Source of the DNA: Saccharum officinarum
Taxonomy: Eukaryota > Streptophyta > Magnoliopsida > Poales > Poaceae
Length of the DNA: 64,000 bases
Reading direction: 5' to 3'
NCBI GenBank assembly: GCA_020631735.1
Contig: CM036191.1
Coordinates: 42,205,335 to 42,269,334, forward strand
The translations under genes and the position numbers were made by a program. This document shows positions 1-13,007 of the stretch, piece after piece. How positions within the stretch are numbered: position 1 is the stretch's first letter; the number at the start of each line of letters is the position of its first letter. Under the pieces are notes generated by a model that saw nothing but the letters and a program-made list of their open reading frames with translations, did not search any database and was not told the origin of the DNA.

Positions 1-1928
1 ACCCACATGCTCTAGCCCCCTTTCAACAGAAATAACATCATCTTAATTGGTTGATTGCATAATCCATTAGTCAAATTACAAGATCATTGTTCATAATTAA
101 GCGCTAGCAGTAGCTACCCAAATGCATAACCCATAGGTGACAAGGAAACAAGATATCAATAGCTAAGTTATAATCTCTATGGTTGTCAAGGAAGACACAT
201 GCATATGTATAATAATTTCAGTGAATAGGTAACAAGGATGGTCCCATGTTATACTTGCCTTAATCAAAGCTTTCCTGATGATACTGCTGGTCTGGCTCAA
301 AATAAAACTCCTGATCGTCAAGAAATTGCTCACCGTCTATACTCGATCATCAATCAACAACACACATGCATCCAATCAAACATACACCAAGCAAACAAAG
401 AGATACAATTAGAACAGTACACCAACAATAACAAAACAGTAATAAAAGTTTATAAAACTCTTCTACACGTTTCTACGATCACACAGACGCAAAGATCACC
501 AAATTCGGAGTTAAAACGTGAGAATTATGAATTTTTTAAGATTTCCTATAGATAAATAAATACTCAATTATAAACTCGAAAAATAAATTATCAAAACCAA
601 CTGTACAACTACACTAACATGTAGAGCTCGCAAATACGAACCTAACGCAATTTGAACGGATCAAATCGGAGTTAAAATGAAGTTTTTATGACCAAAACAA
701 TTCTAGTGGCAAAACTGTAATTTCCTGAAAACGTATTTTTGAATAAACCGGAAGAAAATACGCTTTCAAAACACGAAAACGCATTTTCTGACATACGCTA
801 TGGACCACGGGTTGATTTCTAACAAATCCAGGGGTTCTTTAGAAAAACTACCCGCGAAGGGGTATGTTCTAATTTCAGCCGTTGATCTCGATTTGGACGG
901 CTCGTGTTCATCATCAACCCTACAGTGCTCATTCCGGTCACCCCCCTCAAGTCTGGCCGGCGGCTCCCCGATGGCCGGTGACTCCCCCATGGCCGGAGAT
1001 GATGGATCTCCCCACCTAGACCACCATTCAAGCCCAAACTCGAACCAACCGAACGAGATGCTCCACGCGAACTCACCCAAGCAATAAAAACTAGCTACGA
1101 CAAACCGTATCCGATGTGCGGCAACAAGAGGACGGCGGCGCCATTACCGCACTACGGTGAACTTCAAAAAACACGATTCGAAGCATCTCCACCCAAAAGA
1201 AAAGCATAGGATGATAGAGAAGGAGAGTGCGGTCTCACCAATGCAAAGAATACGGCCTCAAATCCACCCGAGAGCTCCTCCCACGAACAACCGCCGTGCT
1301 CTAACTACCTCAAACCCTAAACCTCGTTTTCTTGTGGTGAAGTTCACGGTTTAGATGAAAAACGGAAATAGGAAACATGCGGCTACCAATTTATAGCTTC
1401 ACATACTCGTATTTGGTTAGGAATCTCAAGGTATGAGATTCGGTTCGGTTGGGAACGGTGAAGTCTCCGGCTCGAACACGGCGAAACGAAGAGGAAGCAG
1501 CTGACATGTGGCCCCCACTCGTCAGCGAGAGAAAGAAAGGGAAACGCTGCTGCTGCGGTACTGGGCTGGCCCATCCGGTGGCTCGCGCGGAGAAAAGAAA
1601 ACAGCCCATTCCGCGGCCCAGGCGCCCGCGCGGAAAAGCAGGCCATCGGCCCAAGGGAGAGGGAGAGAAGGCAGGCCGGCCCGGTTGCACAGGTAAGCTG
1701 TTTTATATTTTTTTCTTTCTTTCTTTCATTTATTCACTTCTATATATATATTTTCCAAAATCAAATCAATTAAAATAAAACAAATATAACCACACCACAA
1801 AATAAAATAAATGCAACAACATGAATGCATCACCAAATAGTTTTTTTAAAATTTTAATTTGCCATTAATTGTTATCTAAACTATTTGAAATTCATTATTC
1901 CTAAAGTTTAGAATTTTTGGGTGTTACA
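1..1928 (-). repeat. LTR of the minus-strand chromovirus (3' LTR, partial)
   Basis: This is the element's 3' LTR. It is missing about 996 bp beyond the window start relative to the right copy. It ends at 1922-1928 (TGTTACA on the plus strand, so TGTAACA in element orientation). A short indel in a T/C-rich run near 1715 separates it from the other copy. Confidence 0.93.
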
Positions 1929-1942
1929 AATTCTACCCCCTT
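1929..1942 (-). other. Polypurine tract of the minus-strand chromovirus
   Basis: On the minus strand, AAGGGGGTAGAATT directly precedes the 3' LTR. This is the normal plus-strand primer for reverse transcription and agrees with the PBS on orientation. Confidence 0.85.
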
Positions 1943-1972
1943 AAAAGAATCTCGTCCTCGAGATTGAACTGC

Positions 1973-4100
1973 TTACTCAAACAACTGCGGATATGATTTC
2001 CTCAATTCATCCTCTCTTTCCCAAGTTGCCTCTGCCTCTGAATATCGATTCCACTGTACTTTACACATCTTAATAATCCGACTTCGAGTAACTCTCTCAG
2101 CAGTCTCTAAAATCTTAATCGGAAACTCTTCATATGTAAGATCCTCCTTAACAGTCAATTCTTCTAAAGGTATCTGCTCCTCAGACACACGCAAACACTT
2201 CTTAAGTTGTGAAACATGAAACACATCATGTACTCCAGATAAATTTTCAGGCAACTCTAATTGATAAGCAACTTCCCCACGTCTAGTAATAACTTTAAAT
2301 GGTCCAACATACCTTGGTGCTAATTTGCCTTTCATGTTAAACCTCTTCACACTTCTCATAAGTGACACCTTCAAATAGACATAATCACCTACCTAAGAAC
2401 TAGATCTCTTCTCCTATTATCAGCATAACTCTTCTGACGAGACTGTGCTACTCTCAAATTCTCACGAATCACTCGCACTTGATCTTCTGCGTTTCTAAGA
2501 ACATCTGTACCAAACACTTGAGATTCACCTGTCTAATCCAAAAACAATGGAGTTCTACACTTACGTCCAAACAAAACTTCAAACGGTGCCATCTTAAGAC
2601 TCTGTTGATAACTATTATTGTAAGAAAATTCCGCATAAGGCAAACTCTTATCCCAACTAGTTCCATATTGCAATGCACAAGCTCTCAACATATCCTCTAA
2701 TACCTGGTTGGTCCTTTCAGTCTGCCCATCTGTCTGTGGATGATATGCCGTACTAAAATTCAATTTTGTTCCCAATGATTCATGTACAGCTTTTCAAAAG
2801 TGCGACGTAAACTGCGATCCTCGATCAGATACAATCTTCTTTGGAACTCTATGCAAACATACTATTCTTTCTATATACAAGGTAGCTAATTGTACTCCCG
2901 TGTAATTTAGTCTTGACTGGTATAAAATGAGCAACTTTAGTCAATCTATCCACTATCACCCAAATAGAATCATAACCTCTCTGAGTACGCGGTAACCCTA
3001 CTATAAAGTCCATACCAACTTCCTCCCACTTCCATTCAAGAATCTTCATTGGTTGCACAATCCAGCAGGTCTCTGATGCTCTGCTTTCACCCTCTGACAA
3101 GTGTCACACAATGTCATATACTCAGCCACATCTCGCTTTAATCCAACCCACCAATATTTCTGTTTAAGATCCAAATACATCTTAGTACTAACAGGATGAA
3201 TGGAATAAGCTGACTCATGAGCTTCGCTAAGAATTTCCTGTCGAACAGCTTGATCCTCAGATACACACAACCTCTTTCCAAACCACAAAATCCCATTATC
3301 ATCCATTCGAAAACCCTGGTGACTTACCAATCACTATATCTTCTGCTATCTTCTTCAGTTTCTCATCCTTCAACTGACCCTTGTAAATTTCTTACTCTAA
3401 AGTAGGCTCTATCACTAATTCCATTGTATTAGTAACAATTCCTAAATTCAAATATTCAAATTCAGCACATAACTCACTAGTCATAGACAACATCCGTATC
3501 TCATTGGCATAACTTTTCCTACTAAGAGCATCAGCTACTTTATTAGCCTTACCAGGATGATAGTGTATCTCAATATCATAATCCTTAATCAACTCTAACC
3601 ATCAGCGTTGCCTCAAATTCAGATCTGACTGAGTGAAAATATACTTCAAACTCTTATGATCAGTGTATATATCACTCTTATGTCCAATCAAATAATGTCT
3701 CTAAATCTTTAAAGCATGAACCACAGCTGCTAACTCCAAATCATGTGTAGGATAATTCAACTCATGCTTTCTCAACTGCCTAGATGCATAAGCCACAACT
3801 CTGCCTTCTTGCATAAGAACACATCCCAAACCTTGACGAGAAGCATCACAATAAATAGAAAACTTCTTACTCAAATCTGGCAAAACCAAAACAGGCGCTG
3901 TAGTCAACCTCTTCTTCAATTCCTCAAAACTAGCTTGACATTTATCCGACCACACAAACTTGGCATTCTTCTCTAATAGAGATGTCATAGATTTAGCAAG
4001 TTTAGAAAACCCTTCAATGAACCGTCTATAATATCCAGCTAATCCCAAGAAACTACGAATCTCGCTAACATCAATAGGTGGTTTCCAATTCAATAGATAA
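1973..4100 (-). pseudogene. Broken pol: RT end, RNase H, integrase, chromodomain
   Basis: Read on the minus strand the fragments are in the correct pol order. About 4093-3701 holds the end of RT and the start of RNase H ([25 protein letters not shown]). About 3592-3392 continues RNase H ([17 protein letters not shown]). About 3330-3046 holds the integrase zinc-binding region (CDTCQRVKAEHQ). About 3100-2533 holds the integrase core ([32 protein letters not shown]). About 2374-1973 holds the integrase C-terminus and chromodomain ([16 protein letters not shown]). Stops and frame changes separate the blocks; one is a TGA in the conserved region after DRGSQF near 2790. RT upstream of [10 protein letters not shown] is missing. 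The close homology to the intact polyprotein at 48-53 kb supports a chromovirus assignment. Confidence 0.92.
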
Positions 4101-6209
4101 GCAAAATCTGATTTCTCTGTGCAAATTCCAATTTCAGTAACTCAGTAAAACTGTCATATCTCGAGCTACAGACGTCCAATTCAGATGATCTTTACATGGT
4201 TGGAAAGCTTACAAAATTATCTACAACTTTTATTCACAACACTTTTTCTGAATCTGTTAAATAATTGGCCAAAAACTGAACTTAACCGAAACTGTTTCAG
4301 AATTCCAGACTGTGCAGTAACCCCAACTTGAAATAGATATATCTCTTAGCTCTTAATAGATATTAAAATAATTCTTGCGGGGTTGGAAAGATATAGAAGT
4401 CTAATTATTCCCAGTATAATTTCTTAAATTTCCCATTAATAGATTTTAAGTTATTTCTTAAACATCCCAGACTGACCTAAAAATCAGCAAAGTACAGAAC
4501 TATGTTCACCTCATAACCAACTAATATATTTTGATCAAACTTAATATTCTTAACCATGGAACTTGTAGGCCTATCTACAAAACTCTAGCACACATTACAA
4601 AGATCCAAATCACACATTATCATAATAACAATCCATCAATCACACAATTGTTCACACCACAAACTGACTCTCAAAACAATCCAACTTAAAATTGACTCGC
4701 AACTACTATTGTTCTTATTACATAGTGATTTTTCCTATTTCCTAGTTAAGCTTCTAATAAATCTTGGGGATGACCTAACTCTGCCCTTAATTGGTCAATC
4801 TCCTTATAAGCTTGCTCCTTAAGTTCTTTTTCCTTCAGCAACTCTTATGCAATGATGATGCCACAAGCTCATAACCAACTTTATAAATGTCTCCTTTAGA
4901 CCCTTATGATTCTTATAGATGTTCTAACAGATTACCACTCTGAGAAAAGATACTGACGCTTGATAGTGACTTTGCAACCATGTAGATAGCTGATGCTTCC
5001 AGGTGACGAAATATAACGTATAAATCCTCCATCTTGTATCGTTTTTTTAGTTTGGCAAACCCCCTTAAGAAGAGATCAATTGGAGAACACCAATTGTTAG
5101 ATTGCATGTTTCTGAGTGATAACTACTATAGTGTCCTTCTATCATGTCAAAGAGACTCATGAGCATATGCAAGAACAAGTAACCTGCACTTCCTCGCGAG
5201 CAGAAAAATAGCAGTGCAGAAATACAGTTATATCTCGAGTTCTACGAATCCAATGATATTGTAGCTTATACCGTTGGAAAGCTTATCAAATTTACTACAA
5301 CTTCCTTATAGAATTCTTCTCCAAATTCTGCAGTTAAGGTAGCCTAAAACTGTGAACAACAGAAACTATTCCAGATTGCTGATAGCACAGATGCGTCGCC
5401 TTGTGATTTTCATAATTCCCAAACCATAGTAGCTATCAGGACGATTCTTACGGTCAGAGAAAGATATTAAAGTCTACTATTGTCCAGAATTTATCCATGA
5501 TTTTTGAGCATCCAAAAATAGAGATATAAGCTAAGGTAGACAGACTGCTATAAAAAAAACAGGATAAGGTAGAAACGAGATTCAAAGACACTAGAGAGAT
5601 AGATAACACTAATCTTCAAGTCTTCATGCTTCTTTGCTTTGTGTTGATGAGATATAAGACATGGATCGAGGATAGCCAAAAGATGACAAGAAAGATAAAG
5701 TTTGATCTTTAGTTCTTCATGCCTCCTCATGCCTCGTCGCTTGAGATATTCAGGACTTGCTGTTGTTGATAGCAGATGCTACCCCACTTAACAAAGATCG
5801 AACTACTTCTCAAGACTTATACCTTCCGGGCCTACCTTTGAAACACGAGAATAAGAATAACACACAAGCAACACATCAAGCAAAACAAGCACACATCACA
5901 TTATCGGTACTACAAACGTGCTTCTTCAATAATGGTGGTCATCATATTGGCACATTGGAGATGATGAAAGGCCATCGAACTTTTGAACAAGGTAAGATCA
6001 GAAAACTTTTAGTAAAAACAACATAAAATAAAATCCAAAGGAGTAAGAAATAATAGCTCAAAGGAAGCTATCAAGGAGAGGATACAACAGGACAAGGAAG
6101 AGGAGATAGTCAAAATTAATGAGTCAAGGGATGACCAAAAATAGTTTTATAGTAAAATGAGTTTTAAATGCGTCCAATGCTACTTGGCATACGTCCTACA
6201 GTCAACACC
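4101..6209 (-). other. Non-coding internal region of the defective chromovirus
   Basis: No gag, protease or RT can be recognised in these 2.1 kb. Two diverged copies of one module are visible, about 4190-4510 and 5260-5540. Both contain a GTTGGAAAGCTTA core followed by similar text (ACAACTT..., then AAAGATAT..AGTCTA). The rest is AT-rich with only short chance ORFs. Confidence 0.6.
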
Positions 6210-6221
6210 GCTCTGATACCA
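6210..6221 (-). other. Primer-binding site, initiator Met-tRNA type
   Basis: The minus strand reads TGGTATCAGAGC three bases inside the 5' LTR. This is the standard plant PBS complementary to the 3' end of initiator Met-tRNA. It fixes the element orientation as minus. Confidence 0.9.
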
Positions 6222-6224
6222 CTC

Positions 6225-9146
6225 TGTCACACCCGGTTTTCTAAAGAACAAAACCAGGCTAATCATATGTGTGCCCAGGAAGTCCACACATATGCCAGAA
6301 TGAAAAAAATATCAGAAACAATGTTATTATATAACGTATACATAGCTATATTAACACTTACATCAGAGTATCGCGGAACGGTGACTAAACTTCGGGCTCC
6401 ATTCTTCTCAGGGACGGCTGACTGGGGGTAACATATGCCTAGCACTTCTACTAGTCTTCTGGAAACTCCACTACACCTTTGTCCTTTTTCCGAGTAGCAT
6501 CTTACTACACACTGGAGTGTTGGGGAAATAGCAAGAGTGAGTCCATGTCGAACTCAACAAGTATAACACAGGGTTCATGAGGCTCAAAAAGGCTAGACAC
6601 TGTTTAACTGCGTTTAGCTTTTAATCATCATATATTTAGCAATTGAGTAGCATCAAGGTAATCCAAATCCCATTAATGAATCAATGATCAATTGTAATAA
6701 GGATAATGAATAGCATTAACATGAGCATAATAATAATCAACAATAATTAAGCATGATATAACAAAGGTGATCAACTATTCTGTAAGAATCTCCAAGGCCG
6801 CTCGTATCCGTGAGCACGGCTAGTATACCAGTTTTTAACTCTGCGCAGAGGTGTACACTTTCACTGTGAGTCATGATTTCCAAATGCATGGGTTTGCAAG
6901 GCCCAAAACATCAGAGACCATATAAAGCCATTCAAAAGTTCGTCTAACAAGTTATGGCCATTAGATTCACTCGGCAGGCAGATGTAGAACCCCCCTTCCC
7001 GGTGGCACAACAACCGCAGCCTATACACACTAGGCCAGGGGCTTGCACTACACCCAACGTGGCAAGCCATTCTTACGTCATTTAAGGTAACCTCTAACAA
7101 GCTAGAAAAGATCTCTTGAACAACTAGAGCCAGAGCCATATAGCCCTCACAGCTGTACTGTATGTCCCGGTTATCACTTACAGGTAAGTCCTTACGGAGA
7201 GTAACTAGAGCATCAAAATAACCCACATGCTCTAGCCCCCTTTCAACAGAAATAACATCATCTTAATTGGTTGATTGCATAATCCATTAGTCAAATTACA
7301 AGATCATTGTTCATAATTAAGCGCTAGCAGTAGCTACCCAAATGCATAACCCATAGGTGACAAGGAAACAAGATATCAATAGCTAAGTTATAATCTCTAT
7401 GGTTGTCAAGGAAGACACATGCATATGTATAATAATTTCAGTGAATAGGTAACAAGGATGGTCCCATGTTATACTTGCCTTAATCAAAGCTTTCCTGATG
7501 ATACTGCTGGTCTGGCTCAAAATAATACTCCTGATCGTCAAGAAATTGCTCACCGTCTATACTCGATCATCAATCAACAACACACATGCATCCAATCAAA
7601 CATACACGAAGCAAACAAAGAGATACAATTAGAACAGTACACCAACAATAACAAAACAGTAATAAAAGTTTATAAAACTCTTCTACATGTTTCTACGATC
7701 ACACAGATGCAAAGATCACCAAATTCGGAGTTAAAACGTGAGAATTATGAATTTTTTAAGATTTCCTATAGATAAATAAATACTCAATTATAAACTCGAA
7801 AAATAAATTATCAAAACCAACTGTACAACTACACTAACATGTAGAGCTCGCAAATACGAACCTAACACAATTTGAACGGATCAAATCGGAGTTAAAATGA
7901 AGTTTTTATGACCAAAACAATTCTAGTGGCAAAACTGTAATTTCCTGAAAACGTATTTTTGAATAAACCGGAAGAAAATACGCTTTCAAAACGCGAAAAC
8001 GCATTTTCTGACATACGCTATGGACCGCGGGTTGATTTCTAACAAATCCAGGGGTTCTTTAGAAAAACTACCCGCGAAGGGGTATGTTCTAATTTCAGCC
8101 GTTGATCTCGATTTGGATGGCTCGTGTTCATCATCAACCCTACAGTGCTCATTCCGGTCACCCCCCTCAAGTCTGGCCGGCGGCTCCCCCATGGCCGGTG
8201 ACTCCCCCATGGCCGGAGATGATGGATCTCCCCACCTAGACCACCATTCAAGCCCAAACTCGAACCAACCGAACGAGATGCTCCACGCGAACTCACCCAA
8301 GCAATAAAAACTAGCTACGACAAACCGTATCCGATGTGCGGCAACAAGAGGACGGCGGCGCCATTACCGCACTACGGTGAACTTCAAAAAACGCGATTCG
8401 AAGCATCTCCACCCAAAAGAAAAGCATAGGATGATAGAGAAGGAGAGTGCGGTCTCACCAATGCAAAGAATACGGCCTCAAATCCACCCGAGAGCTCCTC
8501 CCACGAACAACCGCCGTGCTCCAACTACCTCAAACCCTAAACCTCGTTTTCTTGTGGTGAAGTTCACGGTTTAGATGAAAAACGGAAATAGGAAACATGC
8601 GGCTACCAATTTATAGCTTCACATACTCGTATTTGGTTAGGAATCTCAAGGTATGAGATTCGGTTCGGTTGGGAACGGTGAAGTCTCCGGCTCGAACACG
8701 GCGAAACGAAGAGGAAGCAGCTGACATGTGGCCCCCACTCGTCAGCGGGAGAAAGAAAGGGAAACGCTGCTGCTGCGGTACTGGGCTGGCCCATCCGGTG
8801 GCTCGCGCGGAGAAAAGAAAACAGCCCATTTCGCGGCCCAGGCGCCCGCGCGGAAAAGCAGGCCATCGGCCCAAGGGAGAGGGAGAGAAGGCAGGCCGGC
8901 CCGGTTGCACAGGTAAGCTGTTTTATATTTTTTTTTCTTTCTTTCATTTATTCACTTCTATATATATATTTTCTAAAACCAAATCAATTAAAATAAAACA
9001 AATATAACCACACCACAAAATAAAATAAATGCAACAGCATGAATGCATCACCAAATAGTTTTTTTAAAATTTTAATTTGCCATTAATTGTTATCTAAACT
9101 ATTTGAAATTCATTATTCCTAAAGTTTAGAATTTTTGGGTGTTACA
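6225..9146 (-). repeat. LTR of the minus-strand chromovirus (5' LTR, complete, 2.92 kb)
   Basis: It starts with TGTCACACCC at 6225 and ends with TGTTACA at 9140-9146 on the plus strand, so it has the usual TG...CA ends. The 5 bases after it (AGAGG, 9147-9151) are the expected target-site duplication, but the partner lies outside the window. The GC-rich segment at about 8100-8900 makes overlapping spurious ORFs on both strands. Confidence 0.93.
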
Positions 9147-9829
9147 AGAGGCCATTTACCTCCACCGTCCATTGGCCACCAATTAGTTAGAAAGTGCTAA
9201 AAGTGAAGAGAGCGCACGCCGACTTGCCTGTTTTTAGCTGAATATAGCAGATCGATGGCTCCACAAGCCACATGCCCAGCGCCAACTCCCAATAAGATTC
9301 CACGGACCACGGACTACGGTGAATATAATTGAACCTGAGGTGTAAAGTCTTACTCAAAACAAGATATGATCTGATCTGAGGTGTAAAGAGCTTCAAGAAG
9401 TATATTTAGTGTGCTTGGTCAGGAGATTATCTCACTTTTTTTTCTCGCTCTGTATATACTACGTACATAATAGTGACAAGTTTCGTCTAGTACTCCAATT
9501 CCATGTTTTTGCTGTATTTTTATTATAAACCTTGTACTGATAATTTTAGAATAATTTTCTTATTTTGCCAGTATATTAATTAGTGCATGATCAAATGCCG
9601 ATCAGTCAGTGAGTGTACTGACCCTTCCTGTCCAGATCACGTCGTGGTGTTGCATTTACTTACGTTGACTCGTGCTTTTTGATTGCAGTACGCCTTTTCC
9701 GGTTGATGCACAAGAAATATTCGAGTTACAGAACAAGGAAAATGGAAGCTCTCCTTATTTCGTCCCACACGCATGTACGTGGGCCCAGTAGGTGCAAACA
9801 GGTGGGCCCCACTACAACATTCAAACACT
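9147..9829. other. Intergenic flank of the first retroelement
   Basis: No coding sequence, terminal repeat or recognised family can be supported here. It begins with the presumed AGAGG target duplication and is of mixed composition. Confidence 0.5.
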
Positions 9830-10128
9830 TGATCTATTTTTTGCAATGTCAAGATGAAATATTTATAACATACATCAAAAATAGATAAAACATTTGTAAC
9901 ATACGTCAAAAACAAATGAAACATTTGCAACATATAGTTGAAACACCATTGTAATATGTGCAATATCCCGATCTACTTTTGAAACATCCAGATGCAACAC
10001 TTGCAATATACAAAAGAAGACAGATGAAACACTCAAGACATGCATGTGGAACACTTGCAACATATGTGTACAAAAAAAACATATGAAATATTAGGAATAG
10101 GCGCTTGCAACATACGTGTACAACCATT

Positions 10129-10133
<5 letters not shown>

Positions 10134-10217
<84 letters not shown>
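10134..10217. repeat. (TA)n microsatellite, about 42 units
   Basis: An uninterrupted alternating TA run of about 84 bases. ORFs reading Ile-Tyr repeats through it are artefacts. Confidence 0.97.
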
Positions 10218-10221
<4 letters not shown>

Positions 10222-10634
10222 CTATTTTTGCAACATCTGCATGAAACAATTGAAACATACATTGGAAACACTTGAAACATAGGGTTGCAACATGTTTGGG
10301 AAACGTCGAGAAACACTTGAAACACAGCATCGCCGCTGGACCATGACCTATCTCGTGGGGAACTACGGGGCCGCTAGGCGTAGGCGTAGGCCTCCCTTGC
10401 TTCCCCTTCCGCGACAGGCGAGATGGATCGGCGTGGCGATGGATGGTGCGCGCCCGCCCGCCCCCGCCATGCCCGTCGTCGGCCGAGGGAGAGGAGACAC
10501 TGCCGGATCTAGGGAGGGTACCGCCAGCCGACATAGGGGAGGGTCAGTGGCTTGCTCGAGCCCGCTGGTCAGGTCCGGTGGGACGCGGGCAAGGGTCGCG
10601 GCCACCCATTAAAATTTTTGCAACATTCCAATCT

Positions 10635-10763
10635 ACTTGTATATTTAAGTAAAATAAAGCATGACTTTACTTTTTTATGGAGAATACTAAGTTAAGAAAT
10701 TCGAGTATGTTTTTTTTAAAAAAGAACAAAACAGAAATAGGAGTAAGTTAGTCGATGAACAAG
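10635..10763 (+). repeat. Inverted repeat, left arm
   Basis: The reverse complement of 11130-11258 aligns with this arm with few differences, for example around the shared words TATATTTAAGTAAA, TTTTTTATGGAGAATA and ACAGAAATAGGAGTAAGTTAG. The 366-bp loop between the arms shows no ORF of note. Confidence 0.85.
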
Positions 10764-11129
10764 TGATCATGCACTCACCGGCACGACAAGCGTCCAGCAC
10801 GCCACCCATCAGAATTCATATAACGGCAACAAATCCGAAAGAAATCTGCCGTCAAAAGGAGCTAGCTTTGGTACGGTCGGAGGGGAAGAAAACGATATAT
10901 AGTAGAATATGACCGGACAGGACGTGTACCTCCTCCACTATCTGTCTATCTCTGCCGGCCGGTTGGTGGATTGGATTTGGATCCTTCCGCTTTGCATTGC
11001 TGGACATCGTCGGTTACTTTTCTTTTTTCTCCGGCTGCGATGAAGACGGATTTTTCTGTCTAGTCAAATTTCTCGGTCTCCCGACTAGTGTGTTGGCGGT
11101 GGAAAACGAACAATGCATATGCACCATTA

Positions 11130-11258
11130 TCACTAGTTGACTACTAACTTACTCCTATTTCTGTTTTGGTCTTTTTTTTAAAAAAAACTTACTCGAATTT
11201 CTTAACTTAATATTCTCCATAAAAAAGTATGTTATATTTTATTTACTTAAATATACAA
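11130..11258 (-). repeat. Inverted repeat, right arm
   Basis: Partner of 10635-10763 in opposite orientation. A transcript across both arms would fold into a hairpin of about 125 bp. Confidence 0.85.
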
Positions 11259-12035
11259 TTGTGTCAGTCATGAAAAACAATTTTTTTACATTTTTAACAA
11301 TTTTATTTATCTATTTTTAATACTAGTATTCAGCAAGCCAAAGCTCCATGTATGGAACTTTTTTTTACCACAGACAACTGGTGATAGATTTGAGTTACTG
11401 TAATATTTTCATGACTTTGGGGCCTAGACATTTTTAATAAATAAAACATCATATATAGGTTTTGTTATAAGCAGAGCACACACCAGGGTAACAGATCAAG
11501 ATGCAGTTTTGTAATTCTTCATCAATACTACATACGTACATCTAAATATCATCACTACCCTACTAACGAAGTTTGTGCTATCGTGGCATGCATTAGAGAT
11601 CCCACATGTGGGTTATGGCTGGAATCGTCTGGCCCGACCTTCGCTCTCATACGTTGCATATGTATGTTTCAAGTATTTCAGATGTATGATGCAATTATTT
11701 TATTTCGATGTTGCAAAAGTAGATCGGGGAATGTTACACATATTGCATATGTTGCAATTGTTTCAGAGACATGTTGCAAGCGTTTGTTCAAAAATGTTTT
11801 ATCTGTTTCTAGATGTCTGTTACAATCTTTTTTATCTAGATGTTGCATATGTTTCACATATATATCACAACAGTATATTCCAAATGTTTCAACTGTTTCA
11901 ATCTTAGGTTGTAGCAAGTGGTTTCATGTTGCAAGTTGTAAATCTGGACGTTTCATGTGTTTTACACACATGTTGCAAGTGCGTGTTCTAAATGTTTCAT
12001 CTACTTTTCAGACGTATGTTGCATTCACAGCATAG

Positions 12036-13002
12036 CTTGTGTCTGCTCGCTAATTAGTGTGTGTGTGTGTGTGAGACTCTCCTATCTCCCTGCCCCTCGT
12101 TGGCAAAGGAACGCAGTCACGTCTCTGCTTCCCTTGCCAACGGGCATGCCCATCCACATGGATGCGACCAACGAAATGCATGTCGTCGCTGCTGTCATAG
12201 CTAACAGCATGCATGCATGCAGTCCACTACTACCTTGCCAGTGTCTCTTGCGTATTACGTATCTCTTGCACTACCGTTTCACACGTGCAAGAGCTAGGCG
12301 ACCACGTTCCAGCAGCATGATGCAGTCCACTACCGCGCACACACACATCATGCATCAGCATCTAATAAGATGGACTTATCTAATGGTCGACTCGATCGGT
12401 CAACATCTGCACCACATCAGTTTCCCTGTGGTCGGTCGTTGTCACCGCTTGATTCTGAAAGGTAAGTTATTCTTGGTTGCGAAGCCACCCCCCTTATTCT
12501 AAAGGCATGTCTTTCTACCTGCTCTGCTCATCAAAATACTCCACCACCGTTGGTTGCATTGCGCTGTGCAGCTGTCGTGAACTCGTCTTTGCTGCTTGCC
12601 GTGTGCGTAGTATATCTATGCCGCTGGCGTATATTTACCTCTCCCCACGACCCCAGCCTATATCTACCACGCACACGCCCACGCTTACTTCTTCCCGTCC
12701 GACTCGATCTGTGGCCCATACCACGCACACGCCGGAACCCGTTACGTCGGCGTTGCGGCGGCCTCTCCTGCGTCGCCCGGGCGCAGCCTCGTCGGCCCCG
12801 AGCGGCAAGCCCGTGATCCTGCGCGGCCTCGTCCGACGTCGAGCAAAGGATCGAGGACGCGTGGCTCCGATGTCCCTGCGCTGCGCCGCCACACACGGAA
12901 CCCCTGGAACGCGACTGCCTGCGTCGGGCCCTTCCTGCACCGCGCCAACTCCTGGCGTCGAGCCCCCGGTGAGCACGCCCAAGCTTGCGATGCCTTGATG
13001 CC
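12036..13002. other. GC-rich intergenic sequence
   Basis: It includes a short (GT)n run at about 12057-12073, then becomes GC-rich with overlapping open frames on both strands. These have no recognisable domain and no frame preference, so no gene is called. Confidence 0.4.
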
Positions 13003-13007
13003 TGACT

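Larger units (their letters stand above)
1..9146 (-). mobile_element. Defective Ty3/gypsy chromovirus, left LTR cut by window edge
   Basis: Positions 1-1928 repeat 7221-9146 almost exactly, and between them lie pol remnants read on the minus strand, so this is an LTR retrotransposon in minus orientation. In element orientation the LTR runs TGTAACACCC...GGGTGTGACA. A primer-binding site (6210-6221) and a polypurine tract (1929-1942) sit at the correct ends. The internal part is only about 4.3 kb. It keeps the end of RT, RNase H, integrase and a chromodomain, all frameshifted, with no recognisable gag, protease or RT catalytic core. About 16 substitutions are visible by eye over 1.93 kb of LTR (about 0.8%), so insertion was recent although the coding part is badly eroded. 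This suggests a non-autonomous copy mobilised in trans (inference). Confidence 0.93.
9830..12035. repeat. GCAACAT/GAAACA repeat region with inverted halves
   Basis: From 9830 to 10330 the plus strand repeats variants of GAAACA(C/T)TTGCAACATA. From 11640 to 12035 the same words appear as the reverse complement (TGTTGCAAGTGTTTC type). Between them lies a clear inverted repeat (10635-10763 against 11130-11258). The halves also hold a long TA microsatellite and a GC-rich stretch (10325-10610). A third region of this kind lies at 60053-60300. The organisation suggests a long-inverted-repeat (foldback) DNA element, but no transposase is present and the outer ends are not defined. Confidence 0.6.

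Noticed and set aside
238..555. 105-codon frame, repeated at 7458-7775
   Set aside because: It is conserved only because both copies lie in LTRs of the same element. It has no domain and low-complexity composition.
9906..10534. Frames with long Ile-Tyr repeats
   Set aside because: They read through the (TA)n microsatellite.
12520..13000. GC-rich overlapping frames as a host gene
   Set aside because: They are open on both strands, with no domain, no consistent splice pattern and no frame preference.
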